From Chthoniobacterales bacterium (GTDB taxonomy: Bacteria; Verrucomicrobiota; Verrucomicrobiia; Chthoniobacterales; UBA10450): a DNA stretch of 33,397 nt. Positions 8,622-16,983 of this stretch are shown here, piece after piece. Every line of letters starts with the position of its first letter. Position 1 is the first letter of the stretch. Position numbers and translations under genes: made by a program. Under the pieces are notes generated by a model, which saw nothing but the letters and a program-made list of their open reading frames with translations, was not told where the DNA came from and did not search any database. Where the stretch lies: positions 1 to 33,397 of the forward strand of contig JAICUQ010000017.1 of the NCBI GenBank assembly GCA_025935755.1, written 5' to 3'.

Positions 8622-9785
8622 ATGGGTTTTCCTATGGAGCGAATCAAAGTTCTTGTTGTCTCTTCCGTTGTTCCAAACGCACCAGGTTCAGGCGGTGAAC
8701 TGGTTTTGCATCGGCATCTTAAATTAAACTCACAGGTCGAAGCCGCGGTGGTGTCATGGGAACGCTTTCCATTTCGTCTGAAAATTATCGGCAAAATGCG
8801 GGAACTTGGTTTCCGCTCTCTCTCGCGATGGATGGAATGTCTCTTTCCTGTGTTGCCTTCCAGTAAAATGGTTGGTGATCTTGTTCAGTCGTTTCGCCCT
8901 GATGTTATTCTCACGGTGGCTCATGGCTGGTGGCATATACAGGCCAGAAGAGTGGCAACGGAATTCGAAGTGCCGCTTGTTTCTTTCTTTCAAGATTGGT
9001 GGGCCGACTTTCCGGATGTCCCCCGCGCATTCCGTTCACGAGTTGAACGTGAATTTCGCCAAACCTGCGCGGACAGTGCCGTTGCGATTTGCGTAAGCGA
9101 TGGGATGCGTCGCGCATTAGGTGAACCTGAAAATGCCCTGGTAATTCATGACGTCCCCTCTTTCACCACGTTTCGAAGCGATAGGTGCGATGTTACCGCG
9201 CCGATGCGCGTCGCCTATTTTGGAAATCTTGGCGAATATGGACCATTAATCGAAAGTGCTTTACATGTTCTGCGAAACTCGAAGCGAGTGCGTTTGGAAG
9301 TTTTCGGATCCAACCCCTTGTGGACTGCCGGGACAGAGGAGGAGTTTCGGTCCCTTGGTCTTTACCACGGATTTCTCCCAACGGATCAACTCGAGGAATC
9401 ACTTCGGCAGTTCCAAGCTGTCCTCGTCGTCATGAGCTTTGCTCCTGAGTTTCGTCGACGAATGACGACGAGTTTCCCCTCGAAAATGATTAACGCGACG
9501 CAACTCGGCTTGCCGGTAATCGTGTGGGGACCTGAATATTGTTCGGCGGTGCAATGGGCGCGGGTGGGAGACAGAGCTTTATGTGTGACAGGCGCCGATT
9601 CCTCTGCGCTTCGCCACGCTCTTGAAGCACTTGCTGATTCGCCGTCCGACCAGGAACGTCTCGCCAACTCAGCACGCGAAGCTGCCGCGGGCGAATTCAA
9701 CTCTGAACGCATTGAGGACGAATTTATTTCTGTCCTGAGGCGAGCGATTGCCAACCGGCTTTCATCGCGTAATCCAAGCGGATAG
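8622..9785 (+). CDS. Glycosyltransferase family 4-like, second of a tandem pair
   Basis: This protein has 387 residues from ATG 8622; ATG 8634, four codons later, is equally possible, and neither has a strong ribosome site. It parallels the preceding gene block for block: VKVLVVSS-type first strand, DVILTVAHGWWHIQARRVA, a later CVSDGMRRALG, VLVVMSFAPEF and VIVWGPEYCSAV. It should be a GT-B retaining transferase. The gene starts only seven bases after its paralogue. Divergence in the N-terminal acceptor half suggests different acceptors (inference). Confidence 0.8.
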   Translation: MGFPMERIKVLVVSSVVPNAPGSGGELVLHRHLKLNSQVEAAVVSWERFPFRLKIIGKMRELGFRSLSRWMECLFPVLPSSKMVGDLVQSFRPDVILTVAHGWWHIQARRVATEFEVPLVSFFQDWWADFPDVPRAFRSRVEREFRQTCADSAVAICVSDGMRRALGEPENALVIHDVPSFTTFRSDRCDVTAPMRVAYFGNLGEYGPLIESALHVLRNSKRVRLEVFGSNPLWTAGTEEEFRSLGLYHGFLPTDQLEESLRQFQAVLVVMSFAPEFRRRMTTSFPSKMINATQLGLPVIVWGPEYCSAVQWARVGDRALCVTGADSSALRHALEALADSPSDQERLANSAREAAAGEFNSERIEDEFISVLRRAIANRLSSRNPSG

Positions 9786-9792
9786 GATCAAA

Positions 9793-9903
9793 ATGAGTCA
9801 GAGATCTTTCGCTCCGCTCAAGATAACAGTATACGACTTGAGCGGCTTGGAACTGAAACGCGTTTTGTCGATGCAACCGTTGACCTTTCTGACGCCCGCA
9901 TAG
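9793..9903 (+). CDS. Short ORF, possible out-of-frame N-terminus of the exostosin-like gene
   Basis: ATG 9793 has a good ribosome site (AGGA at 9784-9787, five bases away) and opens a 36-residue frame starting MSQRSFAPLKITVYDLSG, ending at TAG 9901-9903. The frame of the following exostosin gene is itself open from 9786, yet contains no ATG, GTG or TTG before 9930. A single-base change between the two frames would join this start to the exostosin protein. It may instead be a leader peptide or chance. The product is not recognised. Confidence 0.3.
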   Translation: MSQRSFAPLKITVYDLSGLELKRVLSMQPLTFLTPA

Positions 9904-9929
9904 TTCCGCCGGCGAACTGGCGCGTTGTC

Positions 9930-10964
9930 ATGAACATCTTTCTTTCCTCCTGCGTTGGGCAGTCAGTCAATTCTACGTATTGCGCAGAGCTGGGCCGGCT
10001 GGCGAATTTGTCCCGGATTAAAAATCTGAATTTGGTTTCGACACCAGAAGCCGCCGATCTGATCCTGGTGGTGGACATCTTCGAAGAAGATCTGTATGCC
10101 GGGTTGCGCCAGAACCGGGTTTGGCAAAACTGGCCAGAAAAATCCTTCGCCTATTGCGAGATCGACTTCCCGCCCGCTTTTCTACATGGGCTCCATAGTT
10201 CCGCGAGTAAAACACTCTCTGACAGCGGCCGTTTTCAGGCGTGTGCCTATCAAGTGCATCAGCTTTGCTATCCGAATCCCTGTCCGTCTTTGTCGGAACT
10301 CTCGGCAGCGCGCAAAGACTTGCTGTTTTTTTTCGCAGGCCGCGCCAGCCACCGTGTGCGCCGGCAATTATTCGCGCAGACGTTTGATGGCGCCGATGTG
10401 CTGATCGAAGACACTTCCGTCTACAACCATTTCGACGGATGCGAACCGGAGAGTCGCCCGGCAGCCAGGCGGAATTATTGGCAAATGGCAGCGCGTTCGA
10501 AGTACTCCCTGTGTCCGCGGGGAGCCGGAACATCCACCGTGCGCATTTTTGAAATGATGCAGGCGGGCATCGCACCAGTGATCGTAGCCGATGATTGGCT
10601 GCCGCCACTCGGTCCTTCATGGGAGGAATTCGCGTTGTTTGTTCGCGAGAACGAAATCGATTCAATTTACGAAAAAGTTAAAGCTCATGAAGCCGAATAC
10701 AGGGATCGTGGTCGCCTCGCTCGTGAGGCTTGGGAGCAATATTTTTCGCCGGAAAACTACTGGAGCTTTATATTGGCTTCGATTCAACGTATTCAGGAGA
10801 ACCAAAAAATTCCGGAATCACTTTACGCCAGAAGTCTGCCACTACTTACTTTTCAAGAATGGACGCGACAGCGGCGAATCCAGACTGTGATCCGCTTAAA
10901 AGGTCGGTTGAAGAGAATGTTACCAAAAAAATTGGTGCCGGTTATCTCTACTCAAAAAAATTGA
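9930..10964 (+). CDS. Exostosin / GT47-like glycosyltransferase
   Basis: This protein has 344 residues from ATG 9930. The C-terminal half carries the exostosin hallmark SKYSLCPRGAGTSTVRIFE (about residues 189-207) followed by MMQAGIAPVIVADDWLPP. The residues R-G-x-G-T-x-x-R-x-x-E lie in the nucleotide-sugar pocket of this GT-B family. Eukaryotic members build heparan sulfate; bacterial ones occur in exopolysaccharide and O-antigen clusters, and their sugars are mostly unknown. No ribosome site precedes 9930, whereas one precedes the short ORF at 9793, so the real N-terminus may lie upstream in a shifted frame. Confidence 0.8.
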   Translation: MNIFLSSCVGQSVNSTYCAELGRLANLSRIKNLNLVSTPEAADLILVVDIFEEDLYAGLRQNRVWQNWPEKSFAYCEIDFPPAFLHGLHSSASKTLSDSGRFQACAYQVHQLCYPNPCPSLSELSAARKDLLFFFAGRASHRVRRQLFAQTFDGADVLIEDTSVYNHFDGCEPESRPAARRNYWQMAARSKYSLCPRGAGTSTVRIFEMMQAGIAPVIVADDWLPPLGPSWEEFALFVRENEIDSIYEKVKAHEAEYRDRGRLAREAWEQYFSPENYWSFILASIQRIQENQKIPESLYARSLPLLTFQEWTRQRRIQTVIRLKGRLKRMLPKKLVPVISTQKN

Positions 10965-11130
10965 TCCATTGTGCTGTAACATTTTTATCCGTGCCGATGC
11001 GATTGTTTGATGCAGTTGATGAATTCATTGCTCGTTCTGCATTCGTGCATTGTTGGGGCTGTATGTGCTCATGAAGTTGCTACGACGTCTTTCGTTTTTC
11101 CGTAGCCGGAAGGGGGCATAAAGCAGGGCT
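10965..11130 (+). other. 166-base gap with two tiny overlapping ORFs
   Basis: There is no recognisable gene here. ATG 10997 opens a 25-residue frame ending HCWGCMCS at 11074. Its stop overlaps ATG 11071, which opens a 16-residue basic frame (MKLLRRLSFFRSRKGA) ending at TAA 11119-11121. That TAA is in the same frame as the next gene's ATG 11131. The gap may be remnants of a longer reading frame or simply a spacer. No good promoter was seen. Confidence 0.25.
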
Positions 11131-11958
11131 ATGGCAGCCGCACCATCTCGTGTAAATCATGCCTTGTTAAGCTTCAAGGCAAGGGCTGTGTTCAATTTCA
11201 ATCGTTACGTCAGGAAGCAAATCATTCTACAAATCGGCCATGGCGGCTTGGGAGATAATCTCTTTTTGAGTCATATTCCTCAAATAGCGAAGCAAAGCAG
11301 TGACGTACACAGCGTGTTTATTTCCAATAAGTCGGTATTCCGCGACGCGGCCTATAAATCTTTGATTTGGACCTCCAACCCGTACGTGGATGGATTTGTG
11401 GATGAGCAGGGGATCGAGATCGTTGGGCCGCACACCCGGAATGTTCGGGGCAGATCGTTGGATACGTTCTTGTTAAAGGCGGGATTCGACAACCGAATTT
11501 CCCATGTGGACCCGGGCTGTAACTTGTTAGACCAGTACATGCTTGGCCTGGGGCTTGATGATGGATTGAGATTCCATGAACCGAAAATTTACAAGCGCAT
11601 TCCCGAAAGACATGAATACGAGAATGCCATTATTTATGATCCAAATTTTATTACGAACGCCGGCGAAATTTCCAGCGAAGCCGTTCGCGAATTCTTCAAC
11701 CGGGAGGAGGTACGCCCGAATTTCCAGATGCAGCAGTACGCCAACGTTATAGATCTTCCGGAGATTACCGACCGCATTTCCGCAACGAGTATGGAGGATT
11801 TTTGCTCACTGATTGTGTCGTGTAAGGCGCTATATTGTTTAACCACTGGGACTGCCACATTAGCCGCTGCTCTAGGCAAACCTTGCACTGTTTTGTATGG
11901 CGATGGAGTTAACACGATTTACCATCACTCGCGCATGCATCGTTATGTGCACGTTTAG
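11131..11958 (+). CDS. GT9-like (heptosyltransferase-related) glycosyltransferase, short
   Basis: This protein has 275 residues, about 75-100 shorter than a usual GT9. The N-terminal loop reads IILQIGHGGLGDNLFLSHIP (about residues 30-49), matching the G-G-L-G-D-x-L of the family. The C-terminal part, SLIVSCKALYCLTTGTATLA followed by AALGKPCTVLYGDG, corresponds to the donor-site S/T-G-x-x-H/T-L-A-A-A-L-G-x-P segment. The length suggests a compact GT-B protein or a diverged one. A basic N-terminal 25 residues may touch the membrane. An AGGG lies close before the ATG. A gap with tiny ORFs precedes it. Confidence 0.65.
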   Translation: MAAAPSRVNHALLSFKARAVFNFNRYVRKQIILQIGHGGLGDNLFLSHIPQIAKQSSDVHSVFISNKSVFRDAAYKSLIWTSNPYVDGFVDEQGIEIVGPHTRNVRGRSLDTFLLKAGFDNRISHVDPGCNLLDQYMLGLGLDDGLRFHEPKIYKRIPERHEYENAIIYDPNFITNAGEISSEAVREFFNREEVRPNFQMQQYANVIDLPEITDRISATSMEDFCSLIVSCKALYCLTTGTATLAAALGKPCTVLYGDGVNTIYHHSRMHRYVHV

Positions 11959-11996
11959 ATGGCTTCTGGCATAACCGCGAGCACAGGAGAGGGCCG

Positions 11997-12899
11997 GTGA
12001 AGGGATTTTTACGAGGACAGATTGGTTATCTTTTGCGGATGCTGCCGTATCGGGACCGTTGGCGGGATAAGCTCGGGACATTCCTGGAGGCAATATACTT
12101 GTTAGGCGGGTATGCTCGCCTGAAGATTGCAACGCGATTTAGCGCGGAGGCGGCGGCGGTCTGTGGTAAAACGTGCGTGGCAGTGCTCCTGTCGCACAAT
12201 CGTCCTCAAAATATGCCACTCCTGGTAGAGGCTGCGCTACGCAATCGCTTTGTCGCAAGAGTCATTGTTTCCAACAGTAATCCAGAAGTGAGAATGAGAG
12301 ATTGGATAACATCCAAAGATCCACGGCTGGTTATCACGGACGAAGCAACCCGGACCCAACCTGGTCACCGACTGGTTCTCGCAAAACAGACCGGGGCAGA
12401 GTACATTCTCTCGATCGATGACGACATCTTCCTTGCACCGGCACAGTGGAAAAGCTTGTTCGAATTTCTTCTCGCCGACGAACAATGTCCGCATGGCATC
12501 GTTGGCGACGTGTATTGTCCAGAAATGGAGTCTTCGAACGGTCTCCTATTTAATCACGTTTCCGGGCGAGACATGGAAGTGGATGTGTTGACTGGAGTGT
12601 ACGCATTTACTGGCGAACACTTGAGGCGCGTGTTTGAGCTCGCTGCCAGGATTGGCGTGTCGAATCTGTCACAGCTCCGCAACGGCGAGGACATTCTACT
12701 TTCATTTAGTGGCACAACGCGGCCACACATCCACGAGGTGAAGCCGGCCTTGTTATGCGCTTCCGGGTGTCTTCCCGGTATAGCTTTATGGAAAAGTGAT
12801 GACGGATTTTGGGATGAACGGATTCGCGTATTCAAGAAGGTGCGAGACGCGAGCGTTGCAATGGAAACCTTGCCGGAGACTCCGAAACTAACGGGCTGA
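11997..12899 (+). CDS. GT-A glycosyltransferase (GT2/GT64-like)
   Basis: This protein has 300 residues. After a ~55-residue basic/hydrophobic N-terminus it enters the GT-A domain at CVAVLLSHNRPQNMPLLVEA. The metal site ILSIDDDIF contains Asp141-Asp143. The layout of strands before the acidic cluster (VIVSNSNPE, then PRLVITDE) also recalls the exostosin C-terminal (GT64) fold. The start is GTG 11997, preceded by AGGAGAGGG with the AGGAG seven bases upstream, one of the best ribosome sites in the window. It is followed directly by the next gene. The sugar is unknown. Confidence 0.75.
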   Translation: MKGFLRGQIGYLLRMLPYRDRWRDKLGTFLEAIYLLGGYARLKIATRFSAEAAAVCGKTCVAVLLSHNRPQNMPLLVEAALRNRFVARVIVSNSNPEVRMRDWITSKDPRLVITDEATRTQPGHRLVLAKQTGAEYILSIDDDIFLAPAQWKSLFEFLLADEQCPHGIVGDVYCPEMESSNGLLFNHVSGRDMEVDVLTGVYAFTGEHLRRVFELAARIGVSNLSQLRNGEDILLSFSGTTRPHIHEVKPALLCASGCLPGIALWKSDDGFWDERIRVFKKVRDASVAMETLPETPKLTG

Positions 12900-12900
12900 A

Positions 12901-14211
12901 ATGGCCCGCGACGGATTCAGCATGAAGGTATTGCACCTCAACACTCACGCTTCAGGCGGCAGCTACGAATATGCGGCGTTACTTTCCACCGCGTTAGCCG
13001 ACGAGGGGATCGAAAGCCGGGTGCTTTGCAAAGATTCGCAGCCACTCAAGGCTGGCATAAATTTGGCAGATCGAGTTATTCGAAAAGGATACGTCTCATT
13101 TTCAACTAAAGCATGGCACGGCACGAGACGACTTCTGGCACCACCGCGTCCTGACGAACTGCAAGATTTCGATCTGGTGCATCTACACACAGTTGCAGAC
13201 TGGTTCAATGTTCCCAGGTGGCTGGAGATGTTGCCGAGCGATCTAGGCGTGATCGTCACTTTACATGACTTGTGGCATATCACCGGCGGGTGTTTCCTTT
13301 TTGATAATTGCGATCGTTTTATCGAAACGTGCGCACCATGTCCGATCTTGAAGACGCCGTTGAATCGAATTCTGGCGAAGGACGAACAGCACCGAAAGCT
13401 TCAGGCATACCGGGCCCGACGTGTGCAATTTGTTTCCAACAGCCAGTGGCTGGCAGATTTGAGCAATCGAAGCCCGATTGTGAGAGCGTGCGGCCGGGCT
13501 CAGGTAATTCCGCCGGGAATCGATACGGATGTTTTCAGGCCACAAGATAAGTCGGGATGCCGGGCGGAGCTTGGCATACCGGGTGATGCATTCGTAATTG
13601 CAGCTGGAGCGGCTTCGCTGACGGATTCCAACAAGAATATCGCGTGGTTGTTGCAACAACTTGCGGGATTGCCCGATCTTGAAGACGTAATGGTCGTGCT
13701 CACCGGCGAAGGGAATGTCGAGATTCCCAACAAGCTTAATGTCCGGTTAATGGGCGGGATTTCCGATCGATCGAAACGCGCCGCGTTTTTCTGCGCTGCA
13801 GATGTGTTCGTCAGTGCGTCGTTAATGGAAACCTACGGTTTGACGTTGATTGAAGCGATGAGTTGCGGCGTCCCAGCGGTGGCTTTTCGCACCGGCGGAG
13901 TTCCTGAAGCGGTTCCAGAGCAAGGAGGGATTTTATGTGACCTCCACGACGCGGCTGCATTCAAGGCTGCGATTCAGAAGCTGCGGAATAACGAAGCGTT
14001 TCGAGATGAACTTGGGGACGCAGCCAGCAAGCTTGTTGCCGCTCGAAATGCGAAAAGTCGATTTGCTACGGAATATGCACGGCTTTACGAAACATACTGG
14101 AACAATTCCAGAACGCGCCACGGAGACGAGGGCTCGCTGAGCTCCCCGCTCCATTTGCATCGCGAAACGCCGTTTAAGGCGGAGCTCTGCAAGGCCAGCG
14201 ATCAGCTTTAG
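12901..14211 (+). CDS. Glycosyltransferase family 4
   Basis: This 436-residue GT-B enzyme starts, after a short leader, with MKVLHLNTHASGGSYEYA, a G-G-S loop typical of GT4. The donor site has METYGLTLIEAMSCGVPAV with Glu310 and Glu318 as the E-x7-E pair. A Cys-rich segment (C-F-L-F-D-N-C-D-x8-C-A-P-C, near 135-155) sits in the acceptor half, as in GT4 proteins of the colanic-acid/WcaC type, and might bind metal. The ATG 12901 is one base past the previous stop; ATG 12922 is an alternative start. It is expected to be retaining and cytoplasmic. Confidence 0.87.
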   Translation: MARDGFSMKVLHLNTHASGGSYEYAALLSTALADEGIESRVLCKDSQPLKAGINLADRVIRKGYVSFSTKAWHGTRRLLAPPRPDELQDFDLVHLHTVADWFNVPRWLEMLPSDLGVIVTLHDLWHITGGCFLFDNCDRFIETCAPCPILKTPLNRILAKDEQHRKLQAYRARRVQFVSNSQWLADLSNRSPIVRACGRAQVIPPGIDTDVFRPQDKSGCRAELGIPGDAFVIAAGAASLTDSNKNIAWLLQQLAGLPDLEDVMVVLTGEGNVEIPNKLNVRLMGGISDRSKRAAFFCAADVFVSASLMETYGLTLIEAMSCGVPAVAFRTGGVPEAVPEQGGILCDLHDAAAFKAAIQKLRNNEAFRDELGDAASKLVAARNAKSRFATEYARLYETYWNNSRTRHGDEGSLSSPLHLHRETPFKAELCKASDQL

Positions 14212-14215
14212 TGTC

Positions 14216-15169
14216 GTGAGAGTGCAGGCGCCGTTTGGTTTTGTGACCGGCTGCCATGCCGGGGACAAGTTGATGGTTCAGGCAACCCTGGCAAGCATGA
14301 GGCATTATTGTCCACATGTTCCGATATGCCTGGTGGTGGACGGCGATCTGTACGTCTCAGATCTGGAGCGCGAATATGATTTAATCGTTTTACGTGTTCT
14401 GGAACTGCCTTCAAAACAAATGCGGAGCCTTATAGGTGGTAACGGGCGCGCCAAACTCGCTGCGATTTGGGAGGGGCCTTTTGAGTTTTATGTATGGCTC
14501 GATTCGGACGCGATTGTCTGGGGTGATTTTACTCCACAGATCCGCACTGACGTCGATTTCCAGGTCTTTTGGAGCGAGATTTCAATCCCGGCCGACGCCA
14601 CGGAAATTCCTCCCTGGTTGCCGCATTTTTATTTTGATCCCCAAAAACTCCGACGTTTTGATGCTGATTTTGATTGGCGTGGGAAAGCGTATTTTTCTTC
14701 CGGGGCTTTCGCGTGCAGGCGAAACGTTATCGGATTCGACGAATGGACGACCGTCGAGTCGTGGGGGAGAGAGACGCCCGGGTTGTTTGGTAATTTCTAC
14801 GAGCAGCCAATATTAAATTACTTTGTCCATTCAATGGCCGAACGGGGAGAAATGAACGTCACGATGTCCAATTTACAGCACATCGGCGGACATCATGGTT
14901 TGGACGAGCTAAAACAAGATTGTGCCGGGAGCAAATGGCGTTTCCCGAAACAGATTCGACGACCGCGTGTCGCACATTTTTGTGGACGCAAGCCGTTTAT
15001 GTTTGATCGCAAGGCATATTCTCATCCGTTCACGATCGCGCGATTGGAACATCATCGGCGTGACCGCGGGGAACTCGGCGCCTGGCTGGCCATGTTGAAG
15101 GAAGAAGCCCCGGTTATCGGCACCAAGGTCCAACGCCGCCTTTCGAATTTGATTGCAGGATCAAGATGA
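14216..15169 (+). CDS. GT8-like nucleotide-sugar glycosyltransferase
   Basis: This protein has 317 residues. It begins FGFVTGCHAGDKLMVQATLA, the opening strand and donor helix of GT-A transferases that resemble GT8/GT24. The D-x-D metal motif is VWLDSDAIVWGD with Asp96 and Asp98. A glycine-rich HIGGHH near residue 224 and a late VAHFCGRKPFM recall the metal-binding H-x-x-G-x-x-K-P-W of GT8, with His at the right distance. GT8 enzymes are retaining. The GTG at 14216 follows the previous TAG by four bases; GTG 14222 is an alternative. The acceptor is unknown. Confidence 0.65.
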   Translation: MRVQAPFGFVTGCHAGDKLMVQATLASMRHYCPHVPICLVVDGDLYVSDLEREYDLIVLRVLELPSKQMRSLIGGNGRAKLAAIWEGPFEFYVWLDSDAIVWGDFTPQIRTDVDFQVFWSEISIPADATEIPPWLPHFYFDPQKLRRFDADFDWRGKAYFSSGAFACRRNVIGFDEWTTVESWGRETPGLFGNFYEQPILNYFVHSMAERGEMNVTMSNLQHIGGHHGLDELKQDCAGSKWRFPKQIRRPRVAHFCGRKPFMFDRKAYSHPFTIARLEHHRRDRGELGAWLAMLKEEAPVIGTKVQRRLSNLIAGSR

Positions 15170-15228
15170 ACAGCCGGGATTGACCTGCGTATTCCCGCAG
15201 TCCCTGCCTCAATCCGCCTCGGAACCTG

Positions 15229-15945
15229 ATGCTAAACCAGCTGACAACGATAGCGAAGAAATTGAAGAACCTGTGCCGCGGAAGGCAATCCGGGAGATCA
15301 TTGCTCCAGGAGTTGCGGGCCATGCGCGTTAGCTATTCTCAGTTTGGCGAGGATCTGGTAATCCTTAATCACTTCTCGGATTTGGACAATTCCACCGGGC
15401 GATTCATCGATGTCGGAGCCTATCATCCATTCAAGTATTCAAACACCATGTTACTCAGCAAGCTTGGCTGGCGCGGCATCAATATAGATTGTGACCAGGC
15501 GAAAATGAGGCAGTTCGATAGCTTGCGCCCAGGCGACGAAAACGTCTGCGCAGCAGTGGCTGATGCGTCGCGCGATATGATTTGGATCGAATATCCGTCT
15601 GGCCTAACGAATCGGTTAGCCGATTCAGGGGAAAAGGATCTGCTATCATTCTGTGGTGAAACGCCATCGAGGATCACCCCGGTGAAAGCGATGACGTTGA
15701 GTGATATCATCGAACACTCCGCTTTCCGGGGACGACATTTTCATTACTTGAACATAGATTGCGAAGGACAGGATTTATCCGTTCTCAAGGGCTTGAATTT
15801 TTCACGCTATCAACCCGATCTGATAACCGTAGAAGCGTTCGCCAAGGCAGCTCGACCGGAACTTACTGATTTTCTCGAACGTGTGGGATACGAACTAACG
15901 GATATTGTGCACGTCACATTATTCTTCAAAAAATACACGGTTTAG
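15229..15945 (+). CDS. FkbM family SAM-dependent methyltransferase
   Basis: This protein has 238 residues. It shows SQFGEDLVILNHF, then the SAM loop GRFIDVGAYHPFKYSNT (near residues 61-77), INIDCD, and the typical end of the FkbM domain, FHYLNIDCEGQDLSVLKG (near 171-188). FkbM proteins O-methylate sugars or polyketides; here a sugar hydroxyl in the repeat unit is likely. The I-D-V-G-A-x-H-P form is common in polysaccharide clusters. The start is ATG 15229 after a 59-base gap, with a weak GGAA upstream. Confidence 0.86.
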   Translation: MLNQLTTIAKKLKNLCRGRQSGRSLLQELRAMRVSYSQFGEDLVILNHFSDLDNSTGRFIDVGAYHPFKYSNTMLLSKLGWRGINIDCDQAKMRQFDSLRPGDENVCAAVADASRDMIWIEYPSGLTNRLADSGEKDLLSFCGETPSRITPVKAMTLSDIIEHSAFRGRHFHYLNIDCEGQDLSVLKGLNFSRYQPDLITVEAFAKAARPELTDFLERVGYELTDIVHVTLFFKKYTV

Positions 15946-15967
15946 TTGAATGCCTTGAATAGACTGC

Positions 15968-16828
15968 GTGTTGATGACCCTGTCTGTAATGATCACCACC
16001 AGGAACCGGCTCGTGGAATTGCGTCGGACTTATCATGCTTTGCAGCAATTGGACCCGCCGCCATTGGAGGTGCTCATAGCTATGGACGGCTGCACAGACG
16101 AGATCGTCGATTTAATCAAAGCGGAGTTGTCGCAAGCGCGGCTTTTCGTGAATCGAACAGGCGTCGGTTCGGTAGTTTCCCGCGATCGCATGATCCGCGA
16201 GGCGCGAGGTGATCTCGTGCTGGCTTTGGATGATGACAGTTATCCGGAGCAGTTAGATTGTATATCACGCTTCACAACGTTCTTTGAGGAACGACCCAGG
16301 CTCGCGGTGCTTCATTTCCCTCAGCGGACCGATGAGTATCGGGAAACGCTCACACAAACAAAGTTTGGTTCCGAACACTTGACGCGTTCGTTTGCGAACT
16401 CTGGCGCGGTGCTGCGTCGCGCCACTTATCTGCAGTTACCCGGGTTTGAACCGCGCTTTTACCACATGTATGAAGAGCCGGATTACGCGTTGCAATGTGT
16501 GGCGGCGGGTTACGATGTGTGTTTCTCGCCTGTTGTTACTATCCGGCACCATTATTCCAAACATGCGCGAGATGAGATTCGGATTCACCAACGCCATTCG
16601 CGCAATGAGTTATGGAGCACTTTGATGCGATGTCCTTTTCCGTTCACACTTGGGTTGTTAGTCTGGCGTGTTATCTCTCAATTTCGTTACGCGTGTAAAA
16701 GAGGGTGGTCTTGGGTCGTTCGTGAGCCTGTCTGGTGGTGGCAAGCTCTGGTCGGTGTTCCGCATTGTCTCCGGAACCGAAGGCCTGTTCCGTGGTCGGG
16801 CTATAAGCGCTGGTTGCGACTGCCTTAG
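15968..16828 (+). CDS. Glycosyltransferase family 2
   Basis: This protein has 286 residues. It opens LSVMITTRNRLVELRRTYHA and has the acidic metal site LALDDDSYPE with Asp88-Asp90. The later F-Y-H-M-Y-E-E-P-D-Y-A-L supplies the E-D/E-x-D-x-x-L-type acidic motif of inverting GT2 enzymes. The C-terminus has hydrophobic and Trp-rich stretches and may sit on the membrane. GTG 15968, TTG 15971 and ATG 15974 are adjacent possible starts with no clear ribosome site. A palindromic repeat follows the gene. Confidence 0.85.
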   Translation: MLMTLSVMITTRNRLVELRRTYHALQQLDPPPLEVLIAMDGCTDEIVDLIKAELSQARLFVNRTGVGSVVSRDRMIREARGDLVLALDDDSYPEQLDCISRFTTFFEERPRLAVLHFPQRTDEYRETLTQTKFGSEHLTRSFANSGAVLRRATYLQLPGFEPRFYHMYEEPDYALQCVAAGYDVCFSPVVTIRHHYSKHARDEIRIHQRHSRNELWSTLMRCPFPFTLGLLVWRVISQFRYACKRGWSWVVREPVWWWQALVGVPHCLRNRRPVPWSGYKRWLRLP

Positions 16829-16842
16829 CATGTTCTCAGAAA

Positions 16843-16967
16843 TCCTCATGTTCTCGTCTGACTGCTGTAGTGTCCGTTGTCCCCAGCGGATCATTCGCAT
16901 ACTAGTAAGCCGACAGCCGTGCGCTGAGGACAACGCACACTACAGCAAGTAATCGTGAGCATGAGGA
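16843..16967. repeat. 125-nt imperfect palindrome (MITE- or REP-like element)
   Basis: The inner arms 16863-16888 and 16922-16947 are complementary at 24 of 26 positions. The symmetry continues outward in register to 16843 and 16967, with 13 of 20 more positions pairing. The centre holds TACTAGTA (16900-16907). It fills nearly the whole space between the GT2 and GT4 genes. Transcribed, it would form a long hairpin. The right outer arm runs into the AG-rich stretch that supplies the ribosome site of the next gene. There is no transposase and no clear target duplication. Whether other copies exist cannot be seen here. Confidence 0.75.
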
Positions 16968-16983
16968 GGAGTAGGATGACTTA

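Noticed and set aside
10018-10665. Minus-strand frame of 215 codons opposite the exostosin gene
   Set aside because: It lies fully antisense to a gene with clear family motifs, and its product is Arg/Pro-rich with no recognisable domain.
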